Assembly: GCA_003956705.1 (NCBI GenBank)
Contig: QZCP01000052.1
Span: 192,221-256,220 of the forward strand
From: Brevipalpus yothersi
Lineage: Eukaryota > Arthropoda > Arachnida > Trombidiformes > Tenuipalpidae
Direction: 5' to 3'
DNA length: 64,000 bases
Shown: piece by piece, positions 39,550 to 52,607 of the stretch
How the letters are laid out: the number at the start of each line of letters is the position of its first letter
Numbering within the stretch: the stretch's first letter is position 1
Made by a program: the position numbers and the translations under genes
Notes under the pieces: model-generated
What the model saw: the letters and a program-made list of their open reading frames with translations, nothing else
The model's database searches: none
What the model was told of the DNA's origin: nothing

Positions 39550-40311
39550 TCTTTTTTAGCCCTTTATTGGCCTTTTTAGCGCTTAAGACTCTAATTGAAA
39601 ATGTTCTCATGTATAAAGAATCTCAATGCTTCTCTTAAGCAAATGATGGAATTCTCAGTCAAATGAGAATAATTTTCATCATTTTTTGATTTGTCTCTAG
39701 ATCTCTTTTATTCCAACGTCCAGTCATATTTATGGTTCTACTGAACGTCTGCTCTACCCAGATCACTTCAAGATATGGGTAACGGTCATGGTTTGAATTC
39801 TAATTCTTTCTCAATATTTCGGAATGATACGAATGCTGACAGTCTCCGTTTCTATACTCTTTTTTAATTAGAGTAGCTAAGATGTTTTCTCGATCTTTCA
39901 ATTTGATTTGTAGATCTGCTCAAAAATAACCGATCTGCTGGTATCTGGCTGCTTTTAAATGTCATCCATGATGGCCTGATCCTCATCTGTTATCATTTGT
40001 TGAGCTATTTGTTCTGGAATCTTAATTGAAACAAAGAAACTGTCCTGTTTACTCTCTCCAAAAACTTCCAAACTTTTGTCCGTTCGAGTATTATTACTAT
40101 CTTATTGTCCATTGACTCTGCATTCTGAGGAGGCATCTCATTTTTGATTTTTTATTCATTTCAAAAATTTATTGTGAAAAATTGGTAATTTCAACATTAA
40201 ACAATTACTGAATCCAATAGATAATTTTTTTCTTCTTCAACTAAACATTTTACTTAAAATCAATGTCTACTCCAATGATACATGCAACGCATCAGTATCA
40301 CTTCGATATGA
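39550..40311. other. Convergent 3' flanks (SMG6-like / HSF-type gene)
   Basis: Checked by eye for a detached PIN domain in all three plus frames and none found: frames are short and carry no Asp-rich PIN motif. UTR-like sequence only. Confidence 0.55.
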
Positions 40312-42668
40312 TCAAAAGAAATAAGAATCAGAGGGAGTATCACTTGCAAATACTGAATCAAATGCTGAAAGCGGTCTGTTCTCAACACGGCCTCGACTAG
40401 GCATTCCTCGATAACTTGAGGTGTAGTTATCATTGGAATCATTCTCTGCATCCTCATCCTCTTCTTCTTCTTCGTCTTCGTCTTCGTCTTCCTCATCTTC
40501 TTCGTCTGAGTCATCATCATTCTCTCTATTACAATATTGATTGGAGATCTCATTATCTTCATCTTGATCTTCCTCATCCTCATCATCCTCATCAGTTCTA
40601 GCCTCTTGATTTTCACTGTCTTCATCTCTAACACCATAATTTCGATAGACGAAATTATGTTGCGGATTTCGTGGACTCTGAAGCGAATAGCTCGAATCTT
40701 CTGACCGATTTCGCTCTTCACTCTCTTCATCATCATCCGACAAATCTTCCACATTGATCACATCGTTTTCATCATCATCTTCATCATCCTCATCGTCATC
40801 CTCTTGGGAACGATGCTTGAGTGATCCACCAAACGGTGATCGTTGTTGCTGATCTAGCCTATCATGATCTCTCTGGTGTTGGCGATTCAGTTGATTTGAT
40901 GATCCAGCATCGTTACCCGGAAAGAAAGGGAACATCGGTGGAGAAGATATCACATCACAAGGGGTGCCACCAAATCGTCCCATCGATGGATACTGATGAT
41001 GATGCTGGTGGGATGGCATCATACCGGATGGAACTATAGTCGAATCATTTGAACGACGATGGTGCTTGCGAAAATCCAACGGTTCTTGCATTCGTGAGTT
41101 ATCTAACTCTTCATCATTGTTAGGAATCAAAAGTTGCCGGAACTTTTGCACTGGAACTGATAGATTATTGGAATTATCTCGAATCGATGGACTGTATCGA
41201 CGAGAAGTGGAGCTACTGCTGTGATGTGCTGATGATGAAGATGATGAGGGAGATATGGCAGATAAATTCAAATGTTGTGGACATGAGACATGAGTTTCAT
41301 GGAAGTTACTCATGGAAGCTGCCATCGGTTCATTAATGAATAAAGATGTGCTCTCCAAAACTTTTTGAGGTGACATGTGTGGGAACCGCATTTTACCAGA
41401 ATAATCTAAATCATTCCAAAAAGATGATGATGTTCCTCCCCTTTCATCGCCTCTTTGTGAATTAAATCGAGGATCTGTCATATCACGAATCACTTGATTG
41501 GTTGATAGAAAGAAGAAGAGACAGAAAGAAAGAGAGAGAGAAAGAGAGGGAGAGAGAGAAAAGAGAGAGAGAGAGATGGAAAGGTGGTAGAAAAAAAAAT
41601 CGATTAGCATAACCTGGAAATGGACCTCAAATCATTATTACGCTTTGTTTTTGAGTAGCTAATTTTTTGAGAATTTAGAGTGCCTCAAAAATGATAGAGT
41701 GTTCTGGGTGATGGTTATCGTAATGTTAGTGGAACTTGGAGTAACGGCTGTTTTCAGATGCCTCTATTTTATCTGACACTCATTAGAAATAGAAAGCCCT
41801 ACTCTCTCTCTCTCTCAACCGTCATTAAGGGGAATGAGAAAATGTTTGCGGAGAGAAAAAATCCCCGTAAGAAAATATTCAAATATTCTCGAAATTCTCT
41901 CTCTTTCTCATACCACCTTAACACATAAGTGACATTGAACCTTAATACCTCTAACCTTAATGATATGCTCAGTAAATTGGAGGGAATTTTCCCGAACTTG
42001 AATGAAATAGATAATGCAAAGTGAATCCAGTAGATGGGATATTCCCAATTATTATAGGATGAACGGAAAATTTTTCTTTCTCTCCTTAGCTACACTTTCT
42101 CTTTTCCCTCCTTTGATTACGAAATTAAGAAGGAGAAAGATAAATTAATTAAGATAAGTAAGAAAGTGACTAAGTAACACTAACGGTATGTGTGTGCAAA
42201 TCAATTGTTCTACTAATACTTACTGTGTGATTGCCGGTCATTTGTTGGTACTTGTTGGTGGGAATTCTGTTGATTTGGATACCTTCGAGTAACTCCTTTC
42301 AACAAATCGGATCTTCCTCGACGAAAATTGGGATGACGATATTCGTGGACATCTGTTTGATTGTTAACTTTTCGAAAGCCATACAAATTTAATTGTCGAA
42401 TAAATGAGGCCATATTGTTGGTTTTGAAAGTTGTCGCTCGTTTTGATAGATATTTCTCTTGAAATGAACTCAAATCAATTTGAAGTGTTTCACCACTTTC
42501 AGTCCAAGTTATCGATGTATCATTTGGATCTTCCACAATATTCCAAAGTTTCTGTGGAAATTTAACTGATGATGAAGAACTCGATTGTGCATTAGCTGAT
42601 GATGATGATCCAGGTGATGTTTCCTCATATCGTTGATCAGGATTACTATTCAATGGTGATGAAGCCAT
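40312..42668 (-). CDS. HSF-type DNA-binding domain protein with acidic tail
   Basis: Exons 42668-42224 and 41492-40312 are joined in phase 1 across a 731-bp intron and give about 541 residues. The winged-helix HSF domain occupies residues 37-130 or so: VKFPQKLWNIVEDPN, the recognition region FKTNNMASFIRQLNLYGFRKV, then HPNFRRGRSDLLKGVTRR. The rest is Ser/His/Asn-rich and then strongly Asp/Glu-rich (about 40440-40800). No hydrophobic-heptad HR-A/B trimerisation region is evident. The kinship looks closer to divergent HSF-like factors (HSFY/HSF5 type) than to canonical HSF1. The frame stays open upstream of the chosen ATG to a TTTTAG at about 42762, so an extra 5' exon is possible. Confidence 0.8.
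40440..40800 (-). repeat. Asp/Glu codon-rich low-complexity tract in the HSF-type gene
   Basis: TCATC/TCTTC repeats on the plus strand read as runs of Asp and Glu on the minus strand. They produce shadow frames in other phases. Confidence 0.85.
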
Positions 42669-45600
42669 CTTTCGCTTTCGATTTGATTTATTGGACACAG
42701 ATAACTTTTTGAGATCAGATTTGGTAACTTTGCGAAACCTGAATCGTAGAGTCGATTGGCTGGTCTAAAATCGACGATGAAACATGAACAAAAAGAGAAA
42801 GAGAGAGAAAAAAAACAACGGTAAAAATATAATCACAACTTATTGGAATGAATTTTATCCATAGAAATTCAATTAGAATACATAATCATGATGATAAAAT
42901 TGAAAATTAAGACAAAGATAAGACAAGATGAGTAAAAATGTCGGCTAATCGATTGAAGTTCTTTTTTCACATCTCATGATCTCATGATTGACTTAGGATA
43001 CGGAATTTTAGATCCATAAATATGGAAGGAGTATATTAATTCCAAAGATTTTATGTGAGCACAAGATTCTAGTACCGAATTAATGTCTCTATCAATCCCT
43101 ATCATAGTCTTTGTGGAAGCTTAATTGGATTCGTGAAGTGAAATCATACGATTCTGATCTTCCGGTAAACTGATGGATCAAAGTTTATATCCTCTGTTCG
43201 CATTTCTAATCGAAGAAAAAAACGAATGTCTTATCGAGAGAATAAAAATATGATTGTATTATAGGATAAAATGATCAATCTGTTATCTCGGCTGTAAGAC
43301 ATGCTTCAGAATTGAAGTGTACAGAAACATGGGCTGTAGCTACTTATATTCGATATTGTTCAGAATTAGTTATTCGAAGGCAAAATTAAATACGCAGTTC
43401 CTCTTCACCGCACAACGGAAAATCATAGCGATAATCGATACTTTTCAAACGATAAAATTCACTTGTAATTGATGATGAAATTTTTCAAATTCATAAAGTC
43501 ATGATCAAAAATCGAAACAGACAAAATCATAATCACTATCTGATAATCAAGCTAATATCGTGGAAAAAGAAAGTTTATGGAAACAAAAAAGAAAGTTTAT
43601 CGTCGATAATCTGTCTCTCTTACCGAATAAACGATTGTATTATACTGTTGATATATACACACATACAGAGGATGAGAAAGAGAGAGAGAGAGTGAAAAAG
43701 CAGTAATGATAATTGATGGAAGAATGATTGTCGATAACGAGAAGACAAAAAATGTTTTCACACGGATCAACAAAAATGATCCAAATGAATACCAATCGCC
43801 AATTGAGTGTCTTTTTATTTATTTCGAAAAAAGAACTACTCCTGCGTGAGGCACATACACTAAGAAGAAAAAAAAATAATGGTTAATGGAAGTCTTCCTA
43901 TTCGTCTATCCTGTTCTAGCCGGCAACTTATGGATGAAAACGGACTAGTCAATTCAAGCATTTCAAGCATCAGCCCATCCTTTTCTATCATGAAGGATGG
44001 CCATCCAATCTCCTCCTACTCTTCTCAGCATCTTCTGAAACAGCCTCCACTGTCACAGCATGATCTTTGTCCTTCCTACTTTTCCCGCATCTTTCTTGTT
44101 CTCTCTTTCTTCTCTCTTTCTCTTCCTCTCTGAAATTATTTTACGGGATGGACTTTCAGAACGTTGCCCACTTTTTCTTTTACCGACGGCACGTGTACAT
44201 TCGCTTTTCTAGAACGTTTGTAGAGTGTCAATTCAAAACCTTATCTCATTGGCACCGTGTATTTTTCTTCTTTTCCATGGACAATTTGAAATAATTATAC
44301 AGGGAGAGAGAATGATCATTCATCTGATAGTGTGTATCTGATTGAGACGATGATCATCAGCAGATACAGCATTTCGATATCTTTCCCTTCAATCAGGCTT
44401 TTCTTTTTTTCCCTCATATATTTTTCTATTAATCTAATCTATGTATTCATTGTTCTATTATGAACTTCAAACTTTTCTGGACACTTTCTACCAAGTATCA
44501 GTATCATATGATATCTATCTCACCGTAGAGACCGTTTTGTTCCCACCGACTTGATAGTTATGAAGTTTGATAATTTTGCGAACCTCACCAACCCAAATAC
44601 AGAAAATGAGAAAAACTAATCTGTATACAATATTGAGACAGTGCTCATCAGCATTTTGATTCCATAAATTGACGGTATTCTCTCACGTTTTATTTATTCT
44701 TACTGCAGACATTAACCTTCTTTATCAATAAGGCAAGGCAAGACAAAGAGAGAGAGAGAGAGAGAAACAGTCACAGTATTCTAGTAATCAATATGATGAC
44801 TTATTTCACTCATCTCTGAGACGCCTTTTTAACTGTGATCTGCAAAAGTTATCAAATGAAGAGCATCTCGCTCTCATCTTTCTCTTTTTCCCTCTCTTAT
44901 CCCTTTCGTAACTATGATTTCTCAGATTATGAAAAGATTATTGATCACTTCCGTAGGAGAGTGAATTTTTGAATTCAACAAAATTTCAAAAAATAAAGAG
45001 ATATAAAAATTTGCCCAAAAAATTAGAAAAAAATATCTACCAGAATTTTTCTAGCCAGTAATTAAAAATATATCATGATAGTAGAGATACTCTCTCTTTT
45101 CACCTCAGTCTCAATGAATATCAATGAATATGTGACTCATAATCTGAAATATAATCATTCATCATGAAAAACTCGATGTCTCCCCTGTTTTTCCTAGACA
45201 GGTTTCTATTCTAAGTGATTGAAGAGGCTTTTTAAAACTTCTCTCTCTGTATGTGTGTAACAAGATACCTCCGCTCGACGGAATGAATTCTAATCTTAAC
45301 TAAAATAGTAATTAGAAAACTGTAGCATTCACACTGGCTGGGGTTGAGGAAGAGGGGAGGTGAGTCTGGATGGGTAGTTTGTAACAGACTTTTTTTTTGC
45401 TCATATATGTGCACCCTAATTGAGTCCACTATTCATCTCTCTGTTCACCATTGTTATCAAAGAGTTATCAGATAGTGTCAAAGAGAATACAAATATAGCG
45501 ATTGACGTATTTGACAGACCCTAAAATATTCTCTTCTTCCAGATATTATCTCATTTTTTGGAATAAATTAACAGCCTGATTGGATTGAATATCGATAGTC

Positions 45601-47509
45601 CAATATCATATTCCCCAGATTGACGCTCTTCTGACGCAAATCAGCGTCAATGGTCAAACTGGTCCATGGGAACGCCTTGGAAAGTTCGTTGAGAGAAGAG
45701 AGAAAAAAAATTCATCTCAATATTTAACAGAATAAATTTTAACAGAACAATTAGACAATATAACTTTTCCAAAATCATATCAATATGATGATAATTGCTC
45801 ATGCTTTCTCTCTCTCTCTCCCAGCACCGAACTTCATCTTTCCCTGGAATCAAGAATCGTGTGAAAAATTAAACGATCTCTAAAAAAATTGATGAAGAGT
45901 GTGAAAAATATCGAATACTCTTTAACCAGAAACTACAATAAAAGCAAAATAAAACCAACACTGGTCAAAATTTCTACAACACTAATCAAAATGAGAACAA
46001 CATCCTTGAGTACCTGGGTCAGATCACCCATTCAAATCGAAATGAAACCTACAGATTCATTATCAAAAAAACACAAGTCAAAATGAGCAAACCACTGGAG
46101 GCAAGCGAACCTTTAGATTATTGAAAACTGATAGAAAATTCAACAGTATCGACCAATTTTCATGAAAAAGTTTTTTCAGTTTCATAGCGGCCTTCTATAA
46201 GTTTCTCCAAGAATCCCCTGGTCTGAGAAACCAGGTAAAAGAAATCTAAACTCCATTTCCTATGAATTTTTCAGAATGGTGAAAGCTCAGATCTCGGATA
46301 ATTAACTCCTGAAAATGTTCTAATTATCATATGAACGATAAAAATATGCCTAGATTCAGTCGAAAAGTTAAGAACCAATGTTGCAGTGTTGTAATTATGA
46401 CTCATCATCATCAAAAGAGAGGAGAAGGGCCAAACCTTTGAATCCAGAGAAATTTGATAATCATGAACATCAATCTGAGGAATACATATTTTTATCACAT
46501 ACCTCGACTCTGGTTCCTACGTAGAGTACCATTTTTGCTTGAGAATTTGAATTCCGATTTTACGTAGATTCAAGGTAAGATCAGGAGCGGAAATCCTGCT
46601 TCGAGAAAAACACACTGTATCCGTACCTGATGGTAACTGAAAATATTGATGGAAAATATGGAATTATGAGATTAATTCATATGCTGATCACCTCTCATAC
46701 CTTGTCAGTATCACTTACCTTTCAATGAGAAATAGTTTCTTAGTGAAACGGTAGTTTACGTTCGAAGAGTAGAACGATTCACCTGTTCCTTAATCGTCTT
46801 TCTCTCTCTTTCTCTCTCTCGGTCAATATGACCAATAGATATTTTATAAATGGATTAAAATTCACTGGAACTTGATTCACATCAACCAGATATTAAAAAT
46901 AGTTTGAAAATTATCACCCAAGTGGGCCATCCATACACAGAAACACATATGTTCTTACAGGCAGATGTAAATGCTTATCGATAGTGGAACGTATCATTAT
47001 TCAAGATCTAATGAAATGAAATGATTCCAACGCGAGCAAAATTAATAGATAGAAATCCATATATATTAATAGATGATAGACATTCGATGTTGATTGCTTA
47101 TCCTTTTATGTCGTCATTCGCCAAATGTACTAGACATTTAGTGGGGCTTGACCAAGTGATAATAATTATTATTGGGGCACCAAAAAAACTAATTACAAAT
47201 GCATACTGGTTGACCCCAATTGTGTTGGACCGTTTTGAAGAGATCAGATGATGAACATTATTGGCTTGTGGATATATGTGGTATCATTTGTCTTAAAATT
47301 CAATTTTGATCGTTTTTTCTAGATTATCTCTGAGAGTGACATGCATCTCGGAGTGATGACCATCTCGATCTTCCTCACCAACAGCTCATCACCGATGGCG
47401 AGCCATCAGTGCAAGTGAACTCATAACGAACTCTGAGACTGGTGCATTAGGCGACTAGCATGATGATTATAACTTCTAATAACTATTCCGATGAAAAGAG
47501 ATGATCGTT
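42669..47509. other. Gene-poor region (about 4.8 kb)
   Basis: No recognisable protein domain in any frame. It holds short TC/GA tracts (about 43676-43692, 44748-44764 and 46800-46820) and AT-rich sequence. The 43879-44133 frame is Ser/Leu-rich without a known pattern. The part nearest the HSF-type gene may contain its 5' exon or promoter. Confidence 0.45.
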
Positions 47510-48307
47510 TCAAGTGAACAACGATCCGTATGGTGTTGAATATGGAATCGATGAGAAATCATTTTGGCTTTGAGGTGATGCAAAATTAGCCACCTCATCA
47601 TCATCTTCCTCCTCATCAGAACTTATCTCCATCGTTGGACTCGAATTATACGGTAAAGTGTAGGAACGTTCTAAGATACTTGGATCAACACTGGCATCAG
47701 TGACAGTATTGATAGCATCATCAGTAGTTGGATTATTTGGAGAAGAAGATGATGATAATGATGTTATTGATGATGGAAGTGATTTTGATCTACTCGATGC
47801 TGCTGCTAAATGATCCTCGTGATCAGCATAATACGCACGCCACATGTCCGCTGGTGAAGCATGATCAATTAAATATGCCAAAAGTCCGACAGGCTTACCT
47901 CGTCCACGATTGGTGATGAAGCCAGCCGGTAAACCATAGGGAATTGGACGTTTCCTGTAACCATGTTTCAGAGAATAATGAAGGTGATGGTGATCATTAT
48001 CAGAGGATGGTAACAATGGTGGTGAATCGAGTTGAGTTTCGCTCATTGAACTCAAAGTGCTGAATAAGTCTCGGTTATTTTGATGATCATTTGCATAATT
48101 GTGAATATGCGATTGACCATGAGGCCTGGGAACAATTTTTGGCCACACTTTATCCTTGATATGGATGTCATTCTCATAGTCCGGATGTATATCATAATGT
48201 CCAAAACGTATGGTATAAAATAGTCGATCAAAAAGTGGTAATTCGAAGCAACTTATTGGAGTGATAACCAAATCAATTGACAACGTGAACACAAGCCATT
48301 TAAACAT
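47510..48307 (-). CDS. Uncharacterised secreted protein
   Basis: A single open exon of 265 residues starts at the first real ATG (48307). The N-terminus has a hydrophobic signal-peptide pattern from residue 2 to about 20, ending ITPISC before FELPLFDR. The central part is His/Asn-rich, then contains HGYRKRPIPYGLPAGFITN and NRGRGKPVG. KR and RK dibasic sites there could be convertase sites, so a prohormone is possible. The C-terminal third is Ser/Thr-rich with an acidic DEEEDDDE run. I do not recognise a family. A cysteine-poor mature part argues against a disulphide-rich toxin or cuticle peptide. It is isolated in a gene-poor region. It could also be the first exon of a longer gene, but its stop is in the open frame. 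Confidence 0.55.
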   Translation of the reverse strand: MFKWLVFTLSIDLVITPISCFELPLFDRLFYTIRFGHYDIHPDYENDIHIKDKVWPKIVPRPHGQSHIHNYANDHQNNRDLFSTLSSMSETQLDSPPLLPSSDNDHHHLHYSLKHGYRKRPIPYGLPAGFITNRGRGKPVGLLAYLIDHASPADMWRAYYADHEDHLAAASSRSKSLPSSITSLSSSSSPNNPTTDDAINTVTDASVDPSILERSYTLPYNSSPTMEISSDEEEDDDEVANFASPQSQNDFSSIPYSTPYGSLFT

Positions 48308-49561
48308 GATAACGATATTCAACAATATTTATTTATTTATTTTTTGATACAGATGAATATTTTGTTCCTTCTTTCACCTTTCGAAAACTACAGATTCCAT
48401 AAGGATCACATTTCCAATCGGTGAAAGTCGAAAAAACTTTTCCTCCGACTGATGGGGAAGAAGGAAAGAAAGATACATACACGAGTTCTATCATGTACAA
48501 GATGAAGATATGTAATGAATCGAGATTTTGCTGGAGTATGAAGGATAAAGTTCATTCCATCATCATCCAGATGAGCTCAACAGTTGTGTAACGATTAGCA
48601 CGATGCTCATTAGACGAATTTTTTTTTCTCCTCAAACCGATTCTAAGTTTGGTGTCATAATTTGTATGTGTGTGTCCTACTGGCAGAAAAATGTTCTTTC
48701 TTTCTCTCTTATTCTCAGGATGTAATATTTATGGTCTACATGTTTCGCACTGATAGAGCAATAAATAGCCCCCAAAAAATTCTCTCATCTATCTGTCAGT
48801 ATGCATGATGATACTGATAATGTTGATGTTGGTGCTGATGAAGACAATAATAGTCAATGATATTCAGATTAACAGAAAAAAATGTGCTACTACACCAACT
48901 GATTATCTTGAATGATGAGAGCGGACCAAAAGAGTGATTCTCTTTTTGTTAATCTTATTTGATTGTAAAGTGGAAAAAGAGAGAGAGAAATGTTTGATGA
49001 CAAAGTTTTTTGTCCATAAGTTACCTTAATCATGGTAGAATAGAAGGAAAAGCTGCACTTATCTAGTTCACTCTGGCGAGGCTTTTATCTAGAGCATTCT
49101 CTCAACTAAATTAGAGAAAAAAATAAGATAAAAACAAATGAAGATTTGTTCGCTTGCACTCACCACTAACCTACGATTCTGGCTCTATTATCAGTCATGA
49201 GTAAAGTTTATCATAACATCTTGACCGAAGCTAAGATGTCTCATGCTTGATCCCATTTCTTTTTTCGTTATCTTCATCGTTAAGGTTTTTTCGGAATTTT
49301 TCTTTCGCTCTTCTTCTTCTTCTTCTTTCTCTTCTTCTTACAATTGAAAGTTACAAGTAAGCAATTATTTGGAATATCAACAAACTCTTCGGTGGTGATG
49401 ATGATAATGATGATTATGTTCGGTAGAATGTATCAATAAATGTGGGGGAGTACATCAAAACATGAAAGTCAAATAAATTAATTTTTAATTTGGGCTGTTC
49501 TTTTACTCTTAATAAGTGTTTATGTGTGTGTGTGTGTCTGTGAATGTGTGTTGATAAAAAT
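48308..49561. other. Intergenic, no gene recognised
   Basis: 5' flank of the secreted-protein gene and 3' flank of egghead, with TCT-rich and TG-rich tracts. Confidence 0.5.
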
Positions 49562-51262
49562 TCATTTTTGTACAATATAGAACTTATACTTGTTTCCGAT
49601 CAATCCCCAAAATACGGCAATGATCTCGACCATCACATTGAATGGCATAACGCATAGAGCTCCAATAATACAGAGAAAAAATTTTTGATAGCCAAGCCTC
49701 ATTAAGCTGAAAGACTTGGCTACACCGAAAATGAACATGTATAAACTCATTGCACCTACAAATGCAACAAGTATGTTGAGAATCACAAATCTGTCATCTG
49801 GAAGAGGAAATAACATTGCCAATACAACATTGCTTGTGGAAAGAGGAACGGTTAGCCATGAGTACAAAGATATCGCTAATAAAAACTTATTTCTCAATGG
49901 AATTTCAGGTGAATGGACCACCAAATAGATGCCTTGCATCCATCGTTTACGTTGTTGTAAAAGATCTTTGATGGTGAATGGAGATTTCTCGTGCATCTCT
50001 CCTTCGATAAAATTGAATGAGTAACCTCTTTTAAAAGCTACCATTGAAAAGAAACAATCCTCTGCTACAGATCCATCTAATCCATGATCATAGGAAACAG
50101 CACGTTCGGCCTTCAGTTTGCTTACTACATAAGACCCTAGAATGAAAAAAATTTCTGATCAGTAATTTAGACTACAAAAGATTGAGCTACTAATTCACCA
50201 AAGCAAGAAAGAATATTCATACCTTTCCAGCCGAACAGAGGTTTGTGAAACATGTAGAATTGGAATCGAAGTTTACCCATATCATCAGCAACACGAAATG
50301 AATCCGCTAATGTAGTTATCCAATTGACTACTTTACCATTGGCATATGTGATGAGTCCTTGTCCAAAAGAGTGTTCACCATCAGCAGCAAAATTGAGAAT
50401 ACCTCGAATACAATTCTCAGTGAGAAGTGTTTCTTCGTCCAAATGGACAATATAATCATTATCTTTCAACAGATTTATCTCTTCTTCGAGAGCATACTGT
50501 AATGCTCGAGCCTAGAAGGTAGAGGTAATTAAAAGATGTAATTAATTCAAGGGCATGAGTTGATCGTATGACCAAACTATAAAATTCTACAATGATCATA
50601 TAACTCACTTTATACAATGCACCAGTTTTAGTTCGATATTCTGGTGGTACAACCACTTGTCGTACTCTTGGATGTTGTATAAGGCCATCAATCGATTTAT
50701 CGGTGACCACTTCGATGAGAAAATTTTCCAGGCCAACCAGTGAGCATGTTTTCATGTTTTGTTGGACATTTTCACAGACTAGATTGGGATAATATCCTCT
50801 GGTAACCGTTCTTAGGCATATAAATGGAGCTTCTGATGGAGAATACTTAAGGCTGACTCGTTTATGAAAAGCATTATATAAAAGAAGACCAAAAAAATTG
50901 AAACAACATTGTGGCAATGCTAATAATGCTAAAAAGCGTACAAAATAGAGAAATGTTGCAAAAAATGTTCCATAAACTTGAAAAGGATCAAAAGTGTTCA
51001 CATTATTATTATCATTATTATGGTTGTCATTGCTGTTGACATTATTGATATCATCTTGATTTTCGAATAAATTTTCACTACTCGTTTCATGTTCATTTTG
51101 GGTAAATTTTGCGATAGATACTGAAATTATTGTTAACATTGTAGCACAATGAAGTAGATGTTTGGTTCGTGAATTTAATTTAAACCATCGCCGTAATTGT
51201 GTGACACTTGATTTTTTGGGAGACTTAATTATGTGTAGTGGTAATAGAGGATGACTTTTCAT
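49562..51262 (-). CDS. egh: Beta-1,4-mannosyltransferase Egghead (GT2 family)
   Basis: Exons 51262-50609, 50511-50223 and 50136-49562 give about 505 residues. Egghead/BRE-3 transfers mannose from GDP-mannose to glucosylceramide, making the core of arthro-series glycosphingolipids in the Golgi. The N-terminus has a hydrophobic segment and an unusual Asn/Asp-rich insert (51000-51090) before the second helix. The catalytic GT2 domain has LDEETLLTENCIRGILNF with the metal-binding acidic motif, FGQGLITYANGKVVNW, the DGSVAEDCFF box and QQRKRWMQG (the Q/RxxRW motif). C-terminal membrane helices follow. The high similarity to insect Egghead over the catalytic half makes the call secure. In nematodes this pathway supplies receptors for Cry toxins. 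Confidence 0.95.
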
Positions 51263-52607
51263 GATGACAATCGGGATGTGATGATGATGATGACCACCAA
51301 CACCTCTGATGAATGTTGACTTCTTGTCTTATTGTTCACTGGTCAATCACAGTTGAATTTGAGAATCAAAAAACATCTCGATTATCAACATTCCACAGAG
51401 TATAAACATTCATCACATTCAATGGCACATGAACATAATTTTTTATTCTTCTTCACAAAATGAATACTATGTTCACTATCGAAATATTGTTAACCTGATT
51501 AACCTGATTAAAAAGAAAAAAATATTCACAAAGACACAAACACTATTTTGGGTTTATTTATCACATTATTATCATCCTCATTCTTTTCCCAATCAAAATC
51601 AAAAATGAAGAGAATGTTGCTGTTGCTGTTGCAAGAAACTCCTACCTAATCATTATTATTATTATTATTATCTGTAAAATTCAGATTCTGTATCATGAAA
51701 ATGATGATCGAAAGAAGAAATGTGCTTCATTTCATCAGCTGAACTTACATGCTGTATATAATGAAGTCACTATGACAACACATGATGATGAACATTCGGC
51801 ATTGAAGTGAGAGAAAAGGTTTCATGTTTTGATCATTATTAAAATTACAATCAGCTGTAGAGAGTGATTAATTGTATTTTCAATTGAAGAATATCTTCTT
51901 ACTAGATGTTTGTGTAAGGTTTATTGGGTGAAGTTCCTTTTTCCTGGTCCAAGTGTATGTGAATGTTGATGATGATCAATTTTCTATGTGATTCAATTGA
52001 ATAAGTGTTGTGCAGCACGATATGCATGTTTACATCTGAATCACGTTCATAAAACACTCACAATATTACATATATTACACATTACATACTATTTAAATGT
52101 TGTATATTCTTTTTGGATAGTCAAATTGCAGTCTTCTAGTGATAACAATTTGACTAAGTGATGATTAAGAGCAAAAATTACTCTAGGTGAGGTAGCGTAA
52201 TTATTTGATATTTGTGGTGACAAAAAAGGTGTGATCACTTTGGTACGCCTAATTGCTCTACCTTCCTGTAAATTTTGGCTATCAATCACTTTTTAACATC
52301 ACTTTGCCGTCAACAACACGGCTAGAAGGAGAGCATCATCATGTTCATCATCATCGAATAATATCTGGGCATACGACAAGACGAATAACACTGGTAATTA
52401 GATGATTTTCATTTTGATTGGAGAATCTTTTCATTGGCCAAAAATTTTGGCCCAAAATATAGTGGCAATATGCGTTCATTATTCGAAAGTTGTCGCAAAA
52501 TATCTCTAATACAATCCAATTTCTTATGCCATGTATTACAGTTTTGGACATCGTTAATTCGTTCGGTAAATTGTTGCCGCTCAGCTGTTGTCGAAGATTC
52601 TATTGGC
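51263..52607. other. Intergenic / possible minus-strand exons
   Basis: 5' flank of egghead. The right part (52089-52609) holds two protein-like open stretches on the minus strand that may be a small uncharacterised gene (see findings). Too weak for a firm call. Confidence 0.4.

Noticed and set aside
40260..40754. Met/Lys/Arg-rich frame opposite the acidic tract
   Set aside because: Phase-shifted reading of the Asp/Glu repeat in the HSF-type gene.
43879..44133. Ser-rich 84-codon frame
   Set aside because: Low complexity, ends in TC-repeat-derived Ser/Leu/Phe, no recognisable family.
52434..52607. N-terminal extension of the PH-domain protein
   Set aside because: Begins without ATG at the listed edge, and the later ATG at 52470 gives sequence that reads like antisense of a protein-like minus frame; the double ATG at 52608 is preferred.
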